A DNA stretch of 64,000 nt, taken from NCBI RefSeq assembly GCF_947241125.1, contig NZ_OX365700.1, forward strand, positions 310,001-374,000. Reading direction: 5' to 3'. Position 1 is the stretch's first letter. Each line of letters starts with the position of its first letter. A program made the translations under genes and the position numbers. This stretch comes from Nitrospira tepida. Lineage in GTDB: Bacteria > Nitrospirota > Nitrospiria > Nitrospirales > Nitrospiraceae. A model generated the notes under the pieces. That model had not been told where the DNA came from and made no database searches. It saw nothing but the letters and a program-made list of their open reading frames with translations. Shown here in pieces: positions 51,749 to 60,047 of this stretch.

Positions 51749-52590
51749 TACTGATGCGGAGAGCTGTAGCGATCATGATCTGGAACGTTCTCCTCTGGAC
51801 GGTCGGCGTACTGGCGTTGGTCCCGGCCACGTTTCCGGTGGCGGCGGCGACCCGGACTATCGAGCCGGACCCCGTGCCGATGGTGATGATCCCCGCTGGT
51901 CCGTTCAAGATGGGAAGTGAGGACGGCAAGGGGCGAGAGGACGAGCGGCCTCAGCGGGACATTTACTTGGATACATTCGCCATCGACCAGGTAGAAGTGA
52001 CCAACGAGCGCTACCTGGCCTTTGTAAAGGCGACCGGGCATCGCAATCCCCCGAACCCTTACGGGTCCGGCTTTTTGCATGACGCCACCGGGATCGAGCA
52101 ACTCCCGGTCGTGCAGGTGACCTGGTATGACGCCAAGGCCTACTGCGCCTGGGCGAAGAAGCGCTTGCCGACGGAAGCGGAGTGGGAAAAGGCGGCGCGT
52201 GGCACGGATGGGCGTTTGTATCCCTGGGGCAATGACCCGCCCTCTCCGAAACGCGCCAACTTCGATCGCGAATGGGAGGGAGAGAAGACCATGCATCCGG
52301 TGGGTGCGCTGTCGGCCGGCGACTCGCCCTACGGGGTCAAGGACATGTCCGGAAACGCGCGGGAATGGGTCGAAGATTGGTACGATCCGGACTACTACAA
52401 GCACGCTCCCGACCGCAATCCCAAGGGACCTGCCAAAGGAGTCGTGCGGAGCATCAGAGGCGGGTCCTGGCACAGCCCAATGTGGGATATCGGCGTCGCC
52501 TCCCGGGGACGTGGAGGGTTTGCGCTCCAGACGCACGGCACCGGCTTTCGCTGCGCAAAGAGCGTCGAAGGGCCAGACGGCGCGAAATAA
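51745..52590 (+). CDS. Secreted FGE-sulfatase-domain protein 3
   Basis: This 281-residue protein has a signal or anchor segment (IWNVLLWTVGVLALVPATF) and an FGE-like domain with VMIPAGPFKMGSEDGKGRED, DQVEVTNERYLAFV, RLPTEAEWEKAARGTDG, MSGNAREWVEDWYD, IRGGSWHSPM and GTGFRCAKS. It lacks the C-terminal TPR-like tail of its two paralogues and is more diverged. The catalytic Cys pair is missing here too (DIGVASRGRGGF). It may bind a periplasmic partner or ligand instead of oxidising cysteine. Confidence 0.85.
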   Translation: MILMRRAVAIMIWNVLLWTVGVLALVPATFPVAAATRTIEPDPVPMVMIPAGPFKMGSEDGKGREDERPQRDIYLDTFAIDQVEVTNERYLAFVKATGHRNPPNPYGSGFLHDATGIEQLPVVQVTWYDAKAYCAWAKKRLPTEAEWEKAARGTDGRLYPWGNDPPSPKRANFDREWEGEKTMHPVGALSAGDSPYGVKDMSGNAREWVEDWYDPDYYKHAPDRNPKGPAKGVVRSIRGGSWHSPMWDIGVASRGRGGFALQTHGTGFRCAKSVEGPDGAK

Positions 52591-52600
52591 GGAGGAGGCC

Positions 52601-53569
52601 ATGCACATCGTCGTGACCGGGGGGACCGGCTTTATCGGGTCAGCGCTGAGTGAGCAGTTGGCGGCTCAGGGCCATCGGGTCACTCTACTCACCCGCGATA
52701 CCAACCGGGCCTGGCGCCGATTGGGGAATCTCTGCGAATACATGGAATGGGACGGGATCTCGCCCGGTACCTGGGAGACCTCGTTCGAAGAGGTCGAGGC
52801 CGTCGTTAATTTGGCCGGCGCCTCGATTGCGGATGAACGCTGGACGGAATCCCGCAAACGGCATCTGATCGAGAACCGCGTCTCGGCCACTCGATTGGTC
52901 GTCCAGGCGCTTGGTCGCCGCGCGAGCCGTCCTGTGGTTCTGATCAGCGGGTCCGGTGTCGGCTATTACGGGGCCAGCGATGATCGGTTGCTCGATGAGC
53001 GGGCGGAACGGGGATCGGGATTCCTTGCGGACCTGTCGGAAGCCTGGGAGGCCGAGGCCTATCGGGCCGAGGCGCTCGGCGTGCGGGTCGTGCGGCTTCG
53101 TATCGGGATGGTGCTCGAGCGGGATGGAGGCGCGCTGCCGCGCATGCTGCTGCCCTTCAAACTGTTTGTGGGAGGCCCGATCTCTCCCGGCGACCAGTGG
53201 GTGTCGTGGATTCATCGGCAGGATCTGATCGGGTTGATCCAATGGGCGATAACGAATCACACGATCTCCGGCCCCTTGAATGCGGTGGCTCCGGGAGCCG
53301 TGACGATGGCCGAGTTCTGCCGCCTGCTCGGTCGAGCGATGGGCCGGCCGTCCTGGCTTTCGGTCCCAGGATTCGCCGTGAAGTTGGCGCTGGGCGAAAT
53401 GGGCACGTTGCTCACGACAGGACAGAGGGTCATCCCGATGGTCGCCCTGTCCTCCGGGTTTCCCTTTGTCTACCCGGACCTGGAATCGGCCCTGCGCGCC
53501 ATCCTGATCGGCAGGACCGGCGCCGGCCCTTCGGTCCCGGACCGTCGGCAGACCGAGGTGTCGGCATAA
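52601..53569 (+). CDS. TIGR01777-family NAD-dependent epimerase (SDR39U-like)
   Basis: This 322-residue extended SDR protein has the Rossmann motif VTGGTGFIGSALSEQL, VVNLAGASIADERWT, the family's WTESRKRHLIENRVSATRLV, SGSGVGYYGASDD and WVSWIHRQDLIGLI. The TIGR01777 group is often found beside photolyase and DUF523 genes in light-induced loci, as here. AAGGAGGAGG lies before the ATG. The substrate is unknown. Confidence 0.92.
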   Translation: MHIVVTGGTGFIGSALSEQLAAQGHRVTLLTRDTNRAWRRLGNLCEYMEWDGISPGTWETSFEEVEAVVNLAGASIADERWTESRKRHLIENRVSATRLVVQALGRRASRPVVLISGSGVGYYGASDDRLLDERAERGSGFLADLSEAWEAEAYRAEALGVRVVRLRIGMVLERDGGALPRMLLPFKLFVGGPISPGDQWVSWIHRQDLIGLIQWAITNHTISGPLNAVAPGAVTMAEFCRLLGRAMGRPSWLSVPGFAVKLALGEMGTLLTTGQRVIPMVALSSGFPFVYPDLESALRAILIGRTGAGPSVPDRRQTEVSA

Positions 53570-53600
53570 CGACAACCAATTCTTGTGGAGGGACAGCGCC

Positions 53601-54194
53601 ATGAATCGCCTGCATGGACCAAAAGAGAGATGGACTGTCTTGAGCCTCGGCCTCGCCGGCCTGGCCGCGTTTCTGGCGTTCGCCCAAGCCCGATCAGGGT
53701 GGGCCGCGCCGCCTGCGAACGGAGGCTCTTCGGGGATCAAAGTCGGGGACCGTTTGCCCGATGTGTTGGTGATCGGCGCCGGCGGAAAGCCGGTGCGACT
53801 GACTCAGACCGGTGCCCAGGTGAAGTTAATCAGCATTGTCCCGCAGCTCAACACGCCGGTGTGCGACGAGCAGACGCACCGTTTCAGCGAGCAGCGGGGT
53901 TCGCTCGATCCCAAGGTACAGGTCATCACGCTCAGCACCAACAGCGCCGACGACCAGGCCGCCTTCGCCAAGAAGGCCCGCATTGGGAACATCACCTTTC
54001 TCTCCGACGCGCCGGGCTATGAGTTCGGCCGCACGACGGGGCTCCTGCTGAGCCCCTACAAGATCCTCCATCGCGCAGTGCTTGTCGTCGATCGAGACAA
54101 TGTGATTCGTCACCTACAATTGGTGCCGATGGGCGAATTGCCGAACTTCGACGCGGCCTATGAGGCCGCGGGCAAGCTACTGCCGCGACCGTAG
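53601..54194 (+). CDS. Periplasmic Tpx-like peroxiredoxin
   Basis: This 197-residue thioredoxin-fold peroxidase has an N-terminal signal segment (LSLGLAGLAAFLAFAQARSGWAA). The peroxidatic motif is QLNTPVCDEQTHRFSEQ (Tpx form TPVC), and FLSDAPGYEFGRTTGLLLSP follows. The second, resolving Cys of classical Tpx is absent: SADDQAAFAKKARIGN replaces the Cys-containing helix. It therefore seems a one-Cys enzyme exported to the periplasm. GGAGGG precedes ATG 53601. In this operon it fits detoxification of light-generated peroxide. Confidence 0.82.
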   Translation: MNRLHGPKERWTVLSLGLAGLAAFLAFAQARSGWAAPPANGGSSGIKVGDRLPDVLVIGAGGKPVRLTQTGAQVKLISIVPQLNTPVCDEQTHRFSEQRGSLDPKVQVITLSTNSADDQAAFAKKARIGNITFLSDAPGYEFGRTTGLLLSPYKILHRAVLVVDRDNVIRHLQLVPMGELPNFDAAYEAAGKLLPRP

Positions 54195-54205
54195 GGGGGA
54201 CCGCC

Positions 54206-54676
54206 ATGGAGGCGACATTCCGCTATCTGCATCTGTTGGCTTGCGGCCTGTTGATCGGCAAAGTGGCGTTGCTGTCGTTCGTGGTCGCGCCCGTGTTGGC
54301 CAGGACCCTGGAGCCGGAGTCTTTCGGCAAGGTCGTCCGGCAACTCTTCCCCGCCTATTATGTGTTGGGCATGGCCTCGGCGCTGCTGGGGCTCGCGGCC
54401 GTGAGCTGTCTCAGCATGCTGCAAGGGTTCGGTATGGCGAGTCTCGCTGCCAGCCTGCTGTGGCTGATCGTGCTCGCGGGAGAGGGCTATTGCCGGTCGT
54501 CGCTTACGCCCATGAGCAACGAGATGCGGGACCGGCTGAAGCAACAGGAGTTGGCGGGTTCGGTCGATCTCGCGTTGCAACGGAACTGGCAGCGACTACA
54601 CCAACGATCGGTGTATCTGAACACCTTGGTCCTGTTCTGCGCGCTGGGGCTGCTGGGATTCTCCATCAGGCTGTAA
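54206..54676 (+). CDS. DUF4149-like four-helix membrane protein
   Basis: This 156-residue protein has four hydrophobic segments (about 6-32, 47-70, 76-92 and 133-153). The N-terminal YLHLLACGLLIGKVALLSFVVAP and central PAYYVLGMASALLGL are typical of DUF4149/TMEM205-like proteins. RDRLKQQ..DLALQRNWQRLHQRSVYLN before the last helix is the conserved cytosolic loop. Its function is not known. Twelve bases separate it from tpx. Confidence 0.8.
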   Translation: MEATFRYLHLLACGLLIGKVALLSFVVAPVLARTLEPESFGKVVRQLFPAYYVLGMASALLGLAAVSCLSMLQGFGMASLAASLLWLIVLAGEGYCRSSLTPMSNEMRDRLKQQELAGSVDLALQRNWQRLHQRSVYLNTLVLFCALGLLGFSIRL

Positions 54677-54693
54677 CAAACAAGGAGGACGAT

Positions 54694-55179
54694 ATGACGC
54701 TCCGTCGATGGTTGCCGGCGATGTATGGGTTGGTCGGGCTGTTGACTCTGTGGGGCCTGTTTCCGATGTGGCTTCCTGGTGATGTCGCAGGGGCGGAATC
54801 TCATGAGATGAGGGAGCGCGCCGCGCGCGGCGCCCAGGCAGAGCCGGCCATGCCAGACGGGGTTGTCGGCCTTTCATTGCAGGTGGGAGCTGAGCGCGTG
54901 GGGGATCCGGCGGCGCTGTATATCGGGCAGGTCTTTCCGCAAGGACCGGCCCATGAGGCCGGGTTGGAGCATGGCGAGGAAGTGACGGCCATCGATGGCC
55001 AGCCGGTGGCCGGCAAGACCCACGCAGAGGTCGTCATGATGGTCCGTGGAGAGGTGGGGAAGACGGTCCGGCTCAGCGTGAAAGGCGAACGCGGGACCCG
55101 CGAGGTGACCCTGACCCGTGTCGGGAGCGACCGGCTCTACAAAGGCATGCCTGGAACCCATGCCAGACCCGAGCGATAG
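54694..55179 (+). CDS. Secreted PDZ-domain protein
   Basis: This 161-residue protein has a signal peptide (LVGLLTLWGLFPMWLPGDVAGA) and one PDZ domain (about 55-150): IGQVFPQGPAHEAGLEHGEE, VTAIDGQPVAGKTHAEVVMM, VRGEVGKTVRLSVKG. There is no protease domain, so it likely binds protein C termini in the periplasm as an adaptor. CAAGGAGG precedes ATG 54694. Its start lies 17 bases past the DUF4149 stop. Confidence 0.85.
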   Translation: MTLRRWLPAMYGLVGLLTLWGLFPMWLPGDVAGAESHEMRERAARGAQAEPAMPDGVVGLSLQVGAERVGDPAALYIGQVFPQGPAHEAGLEHGEEVTAIDGQPVAGKTHAEVVMMVRGEVGKTVRLSVKGERGTREVTLTRVGSDRLYKGMPGTHARPER

Positions 55180-55222
55180 AGCCTGTCCGACCGGCTTGTC
55201 TCCGGCGGACAAAGGAGGACCA

Positions 55223-55801
55223 GTGAGCCATCGATATGGACGAGCCGGATTTTCCGGCATGCTGCCAATGCTGGCAGGCCTCGCAGTCTGTGCCGTCGTC
55301 TGGACCTCGCTGTCCTCATTGAATCCGGCCGCCTCCGGTGAGTCGACCAAGAGGTCCCCGCTCCCCGCGTCCGGTCATCTGGCGCGGGCCAAACTGTACC
55401 TCGCCGCCGGAGACTTTCGCCGGGCGCTGGAGGCCTGCGAGCAGGAGGTGAATGAACGGCCATCGGCCGAGAACTACACCTATCTGACCTATGTCTACCA
55501 TGCGATCGACGGCTATCTCGATCGCCAGTCGCAACGCGAGCAATGGGGCCTCGTCGAACAGTTGTACAGAAACCTGACCTACCGTGAGGCGCAGGATTTG
55601 ATCGATCCTCCGGGCGGGCTCGCCCGCATGGCCAAGGAATTCATTCAGGAGAGTGTGCGGAACCAAGCCGACCTCACGGCAGCCATGGCTACCAGGCTCG
55701 ATGCCCTGCGGACCGAGGCGCTGTGGAAGCAGCAGGCCCTGTGGCGGAGCGAACGGGCCGACGATTGGTGGTCGGGCGTGCCGGCGGAATGGGGATGGTG
55801 A
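55223..55801 (+). CDS. Membrane-anchored helical (TPR-like) protein
   Basis: This 192-residue protein starts at a GTG with AAAGGAGG seven bases upstream. It has one N-terminal hydrophobic segment (MLPMLAGLAVCAVVWTSLSS). The soluble part has a TPR-like pair (LARAKLYLAAGDFRRALEAC, NYTYLTYVYHAIDGYL) and a Trp-rich end (WRSERADDWWSGVPAEWGW). No family is identified. Its place between the PDZ and photolyase genes implies a shared envelope or photostress role. Confidence 0.7.
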   Translation: MSHRYGRAGFSGMLPMLAGLAVCAVVWTSLSSLNPAASGESTKRSPLPASGHLARAKLYLAAGDFRRALEACEQEVNERPSAENYTYLTYVYHAIDGYLDRQSQREQWGLVEQLYRNLTYREAQDLIDPPGGLARMAKEFIQESVRNQADLTAAMATRLDALRTEALWKQQALWRSERADDWWSGVPAEWGW

Positions 55802-55805
55802 AACG

Positions 55806-56015
55806 ATGAGACAGACGGCTACTGTGGAAGGGGGCACCGCGACTCCGCACGGCGCCTCCCAACGGGGTGAGTGGGTCGCTGCGTTGGGCTCACAGTGGGT
55901 CCACTCCCCCGTCCACGGATTGGAAGAGTGTCCCAGACCGGGCGGTCATGGCGCAAGCCGACGGGACATGAAAGCAGCCGGCCGGATCTCGATTCGGCGA
56001 TTGAAAGGATCATGA
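55806..56015 (+). CDS. Possible small leader ORF before photolyase
   Basis: A 69-codon frame (MRQTATVEGGTATPHGASQR start) ends with a TGA that overlaps the tandem ATGATG of the photolyase start. Its ribosome site is weak and there is no homology. The overlap hints at coupling, but it may be chance. No other gene fits this 210-base gap. Confidence 0.3.
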   Translation: MRQTATVEGGTATPHGASQRGEWVAALGSQWVHSPVHGLEECPRPGGHGASRRDMKAAGRISIRRLKGS

Positions 56016-57307
56016 TGTCGAGAGCGATCGTGTGGTTTCGGCGGGATCTCCGGGTGCAGGATCACCCCGCCCTGGCGAATGCGCTCCGAGACTATGAGGA
56101 GGTCATCCCGCTCTTCGTGTTCGACGAGCCGTTGCTCCGGTCGCAGGTCTTTGGCGCCGGGTGCGTCCGGTTCATGCTGGATTGTCTGGCCGAACTGCAA
56201 CGCTCGCTGGCCGGATCCGGGCTCTCATTGCGATGGCGCCATGGCGATCCTCTGGAAGACGTTCCGAAGCTGGCGCGCGACATGCGGGCCGACGCGGTGC
56301 TGTGGAATCGGGACTATGATCCGGTCGCTGTGGAACGGGATCATCTCGTCATGCGGGCCTTGGCCAAGCAAGGGGTCGCGGTACGGACCTTCAAGGACCA
56401 TATGGTCTTCGAGCCGGATGAGATCCGCACAGCGGACGGCGGGGGCTTCCAACGCTACGGCGCCTATCGGGCGAAATGGTGGGCCAAGTGGCGGGCCGCT
56501 GCCCCGGAATCGGCGACCCTGTCTCCTTCAAGACAGTCAGCGGTTCCCTCCAAAGAGATCAAACCGCTCCCCTCCGCTTCAGATTTGGGATACCAGACTA
56601 TCGTGCCGGCGATTCCCGGCGGAGAACGGCAGGCCCTCGCTCGACTGCGACTGTTTTTGGACGGCCCGATTCACCGCTATGGCATCGGACGCAACCGGCC
56701 GGCACAGGACGAGACCTCCGTGCTCTCTCCGCACTTCCGATTCGGGACTTTGTCGCCGCGCTCGGCAGTCCGGCAGGCGCTGCGAACCTTGAGCGATCGG
56801 GACAGTCAACGAAACGGCGCATCCCGGTCAGATGTCGTGACCTGGATCGACGAATTGGTCTGGCGGGATTTTTTTCATCAGGTGCTGGCCAACCATCCGC
56901 ATGTAGCCGGGGAGCCGTTCCGGGCGGCGGCGGTCGCCCCTCGCCGTCCCGACGGGCCGGAGGCCCGCTGGTTGTTTCAGGCCTGGCGCGAGGGGCGAAC
57001 CGGCTATCCGCTGGTGGACGCCGGCATGCGTCAACTGAACCAGACCGGCTGGATGCACAATCGCGTGCGCATGGTGGCGGCGTCGTTCCTTGCGAAGGAT
57101 CTGCGGCTGGACTGGCGTTGGGGCGAGCGCTACTTCATGAACCGGCTGCTCGATGCGGACCTGGCCGTGAACAACGGCAACTGGCAATGGTGCGCCTCGA
57201 CCGGCACGGACGCCATGCCTGGCTATCGGATCTTCAACCCGGCGCTACAGGGGAAAAAGTTTGATCCGGCCGGCGAGTACGTGGCCGAAGCGGCGAGGAC
57301 GGCATGA
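56015..57307 (+). CDS. phr: Deoxyribodipyrimidine photolyase
   Basis: This 430-residue flavoprotein repairs UV-induced pyrimidine dimers with blue light. The N-terminal antenna domain begins IVWFRRDLRVQDHPALANAL. The FAD domain shows FRFGTLSPRSAVRQAL, WIDELVWRDFFHQVLA, RTGYPLVDAGMRQLNQTGWM, HNRVRMVAASFLAKDLRLDW and NNGNWQWCASTGTDAMPGYR. The protein ends at LQGKKFDPAGEYVAEAARTA, about 40 residues before the usual C terminus, with its stop overlapping the next start (ATGA). Core flavin contacts remain, so it may still work. Confidence 0.9.
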   Translation: MSRAIVWFRRDLRVQDHPALANALRDYEEVIPLFVFDEPLLRSQVFGAGCVRFMLDCLAELQRSLAGSGLSLRWRHGDPLEDVPKLARDMRADAVLWNRDYDPVAVERDHLVMRALAKQGVAVRTFKDHMVFEPDEIRTADGGGFQRYGAYRAKWWAKWRAAAPESATLSPSRQSAVPSKEIKPLPSASDLGYQTIVPAIPGGERQALARLRLFLDGPIHRYGIGRNRPAQDETSVLSPHFRFGTLSPRSAVRQALRTLSDRDSQRNGASRSDVVTWIDELVWRDFFHQVLANHPHVAGEPFRAAAVAPRRPDGPEARWLFQAWREGRTGYPLVDAGMRQLNQTGWMHNRVRMVAASFLAKDLRLDWRWGERYFMNRLLDADLAVNNGNWQWCASTGTDAMPGYRIFNPALQGKKFDPAGEYVAEAARTA

Positions 57308-58260
57308 ACCGGGAGCATCCCATTAAGCTCGGCATCAGCCGCTGCCTGCTCGGAGACGAGGTCCGGTTCGACGGCGGGCACAAGCGGGATCACTTTCTGG
57401 TCGAGGTGCTGGGCCGCTATGTCGAATGGGTGCCGGTCTGTCCCGAGGTGGAGGCGGGGTTGGGCACGCCACGGGAGGCGATGCGGTTGGTGGGCGAGCC
57501 GGAACAGCCCCGGTTGATCACGATCCGAACGAACCGGGACCTGACCAGGCCGCTGGCAGAGTTCTCTCACCGGCGGGTTCGGGAGCTGGAAGCGGAGGAT
57601 CTGTGCGGATACGTGTTCAAGAAGGACTCGCCGAGCTGCGGCATCGAGCGGGTGAGGCTCTACAACAAGCACGGGATGCCGGGCCGGGCCGGGGTGGGGG
57701 TCTTCGCCCGGGCGTTCCGCGAGCATTTTCCGCTGACGCCAATCGAGGAGGAGGGACGGCTCTGCGATCCGTTGATCCGCGAAAACTTCATCGAGCGGGT
57801 GTTTGCCTACGACCGGTGGCGGAGCCTGCTGTCGGCCGGCGGCACCCGGCGAGCCCTGGTGAGCTTTCACACGATCCACAAGTATCTCCTCCTGGCGCAC
57901 AGCGCGACCCACTATCGGAGTTTGGGCCAGATCGTTGCGCAGGCCGACCGCTACCGGCCGAAGGAACTGCCTCTGCGATATGGAAAGCTGTTCATGGAGG
58001 CCCTGTCCGTCAAGGCGACGGTCCGCAAGCATGTGAACGTGCTGCATCACCTGGTGGGACACTTCAAAGCCCACCTCGATCGGGCTGAAAAGGCGGAGTT
58101 GTTGAGTCTCATCGACGATTATCATCGCGGCCTGGTCCCGTTGGTCGTGCCGATGACGCTCGTCAAACATTACGTGGCCCGATTCGAGGTGCCTTACGTC
58201 CGGGACCAGATCTATCTGAATCCGCATCCCAAGGAACTCATGTTGAGGAACCATGTATAG
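57304..58260 (+). CDS. DUF523-DUF1722 (YbgA-like) fusion protein
   Basis: This 318-residue two-domain protein has DUF523 (about 8-150: LGISRCLLGDEVRFDGGHKR, WVPVCPEVEAGLGTPREAMR, FKKDSPSCGIERV) with conserved Cys residues. DUF1722 follows (about 190-305: LVSFHTIHKYLLLAHSATHY, HVNVLHHLVGHF, IYLNPHPKELMLRNHV). Such fusions are a known companion of photolyase genes in several bacteria. It overlaps the photolyase stop, so the pair is coupled. The biochemical role is still undefined. Confidence 0.93.
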   Translation: MNREHPIKLGISRCLLGDEVRFDGGHKRDHFLVEVLGRYVEWVPVCPEVEAGLGTPREAMRLVGEPEQPRLITIRTNRDLTRPLAEFSHRRVRELEAEDLCGYVFKKDSPSCGIERVRLYNKHGMPGRAGVGVFARAFREHFPLTPIEEEGRLCDPLIRENFIERVFAYDRWRSLLSAGGTRRALVSFHTIHKYLLLAHSATHYRSLGQIVAQADRYRPKELPLRYGKLFMEALSVKATVRKHVNVLHHLVGHFKAHLDRAEKAELLSLIDDYHRGLVPLVVPMTLVKHYVARFEVPYVRDQIYLNPHPKELMLRNHV

Positions 58261-58290
58261 CCGCCTGAAAGGCGTGAAAGGAGTCGCTCG

Positions 58291-58800
58291 ATGGTCTCGA
58301 CCCAACGCGGAGTGGTGCTCGTCGGACATGGAGGCATTCCCAAAGATTGCCCGCCGGAGTTGATCACGAGGCTGAAGCGGCTGGAGGCGCAGCGGCGAGC
58401 GGTCAAGGCGCCGCCGAGCCAGGAGGAAATCGAATTGGACGCGACGATCCGGCGCTGGCCGAGGACCCCGCAGAACGACCCCTATCGCGTCGGGCTGGAG
58501 GCGGTGGCCGCGCATCTCCGCCAGCGGTTGGACGGAGCCCTCTTTGCGCTCGCATACAACGAGTACTGCGCGCCGACGTTACAGGAGGCGGTAGAAGAAC
58601 TGGCCGGAATGGGCGCGACGGACATTACGGTGATCACCACGATGTTCACGCCCGGCGGTTCCCATTCGGAAATCGAGATCCCGGAAATTCTCGCGGGGCT
58701 GAGGGCCGCACATCCGGAGATCACCTTGCGGTACGCCTGGCCGTTCGACTTGAACCTCGTCGCAGAGACCCTGGCGGAGCAACTGCGGCGGTTTTCGTGA
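58291..58800 (+). CDS. CbiX/SirB-like chelatase domain protein
   Basis: This 169-residue class II chelatase-like protein has the metal-binding His in VVLVGHGGIPKDCP and a second His in TTMFTPGGSHSEIEIPEI, the usual CbiX pair. Single-domain CbiX proteins insert cobalt (or iron) into sirohydrochlorin. Its N-terminal loop, PPELITRLKRLEAQ, is longer than in classical CbiXS. AAAGGAG precedes the ATG. A cobalt-chelatase-like gene at the end of a B12-photoreceptor-controlled series is notable. Another tetrapyrrole or metal role is possible. Confidence 0.85.
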   Translation: MVSTQRGVVLVGHGGIPKDCPPELITRLKRLEAQRRAVKAPPSQEEIELDATIRRWPRTPQNDPYRVGLEAVAAHLRQRLDGALFALAYNEYCAPTLQEAVEELAGMGATDITVITTMFTPGGSHSEIEIPEILAGLRAAHPEITLRYAWPFDLNLVAETLAEQLRRFS

Positions 58801-58936
58801 CTGGTTCTCATAGGTCTATCTCTGTATTCGCGCCCTGAATTCTCGCCTCCCCCGAAGGGGAAATCTCCGCTTTCTCCAGGCTAGAACCTTGTAGTAGAGT
58901 GAAGGCGGCGGTGGACCGGACAGGGAAAGGCAACAC

Positions 58937-59143
58937 ATGATTCGTATCCGCTTGGGAATGTTGATCGCCCTTCTGCTGTTCTGCGGATGGGTCCAGGGTT
59001 GCGTGGAGCCGGATCGATATATGACAGATGAGGAACAGGCCAAACAGGCCGAAGACAAGGACTCGTCTCGCGAGGCTCAACCCGGTCGGTCTCAACGTCC
59101 GTCCCGCAGCACTTCCTCGCCCGGCACGACCGGATCCTACTGA
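58937..59143 (+). CDS. Small lipoprotein
   Basis: This 68-residue protein has a signal peptide and lipobox (MLIALLLFCGWVQGC), leaving a short acidic then Ser/Arg-rich tail (EEQAKQAEDKDSSREAQPGR). GGGAAAGG sits six bases upstream of the ATG. It starts 137 bases after the chelatase gene, so it may be separately transcribed. No function is assigned. Confidence 0.65.
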   Translation: MIRIRLGMLIALLLFCGWVQGCVEPDRYMTDEEQAKQAEDKDSSREAQPGRSQRPSRSTSSPGTTGSY

Positions 59144-59369
59144 CCGGTCCATCTCTGAGTCCGTTTGGTGCTTTTCCGTGAACGGTGGCTGCTGAAGCCC
59201 TATCCGGAACTGTCCTGTAGTCGGCATTCCCAATGGCGAGTGGTCCTGTTTCACGGTCCGACAAGCCCCTCCGGTAGCGCCACCCTTCAGGTGCCGTGGA
59301 TTTGAGCCAGCCGAAGTGTGGCGTGGGACTCGCGATATCGGTATACTCGCGCGGGGCCGGCCATCCGAT
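59144..59369. other. Intergenic region before pyrE
   Basis: About 225 bases hold no gene. TATACT at 59342-59347 may be a -10 element for pyrE, giving a short leader. No riboswitch or clear attenuator is recognised. Confidence 0.35.
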
Positions 59370-60038
59370 ATGCCGATTTCGGATCGTGCAGAATTGGCGA
59401 CAGGCCGGGAGACATCGTCTGTGACGCAGGTCAATCGATCAACGGAACAGGACACGACATTGAAGGCCGAATTGGTCGAGGCGTTTCTTGAAACCCAGTC
59501 GTTCCGGTACGACCCGGATAAAGGGTTTACGCTGGCTTCCGGCCAGATCAGCCCCTTCTATGTGGATTGCCGGATGCTCATGGCGCATCCCGGCCCTCGC
59601 CGGCTGGTGGCACAGGCTGCCTGGGAACGGTTGAGGGAGGTGGACTTCGACTGCCTCGGCGGATTGGAGATCGGCGCGATTTCCATCGCCACCACGATTT
59701 CGGATTACGCGTTTGCGGCCAATCCTCAACGGGCATGGCGGACCTTCGTCGTGAGAAAGCAGGCTAAGGACCACGGCTTGGGGAAGCTGATCGAAGGCGG
59801 CGTCCGTCCGGGCGACCGGGCGGTGGTCGTGGACGACGTCTTGACCAGCGGCGGCTCGCTGTTGAAGGCGGTCGCGGCGGCGCGAAAGGCCGGACTGGAA
59901 GTGGGGCATGCTCTGGTGATCGTGGATCGCAAGGAACAGGATGGCCGGGCAAGGGTGGAAGCGGAAGGGCTCAGGCTCTTGAGCCTGTTGACGATCGATG
60001 ATTTTCACGCCAAGGTTGGACCGGCCGGCGCCCGCTGA
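59370..60038 (+). CDS. pyrE: Orotate phosphoribosyltransferase
   Basis: This enzyme makes orotidine 5'-phosphate in pyrimidine synthesis. The core GFTLASGQISPFYVDCRMLM, GGLEIGAISIATTISDYAF, FVVRKQAKDHGLGKLIEGG and PRPP loop RAVVVDDVLTSGGSL are all present. ATG 59370 gives 222 residues. The conserved domain begins only at LKAELVEAFLETQSF, so GTG 59420 or TTG 59461 may be the true start. It is unrelated to the PRTase-like protein at 23425-24180 beyond the fold. Confidence 0.9.
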   Translation: MPISDRAELATGRETSSVTQVNRSTEQDTTLKAELVEAFLETQSFRYDPDKGFTLASGQISPFYVDCRMLMAHPGPRRLVAQAAWERLREVDFDCLGGLEIGAISIATTISDYAFAANPQRAWRTFVVRKQAKDHGLGKLIEGGVRPGDRAVVVDDVLTSGGSLLKAVAAARKAGLEVGHALVIVDRKEQDGRARVEAEGLRLLSLLTIDDFHAKVGPAGAR

Positions 60039-60047
60039 TCGGCTGGG

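Noticed and set aside
49237-52590. Calling the three proteins active formylglycine-generating enzymes
   Set aside because: The copper-binding cysteine pair needed for oxidation is not visible, and no sulfatase gene is nearby.
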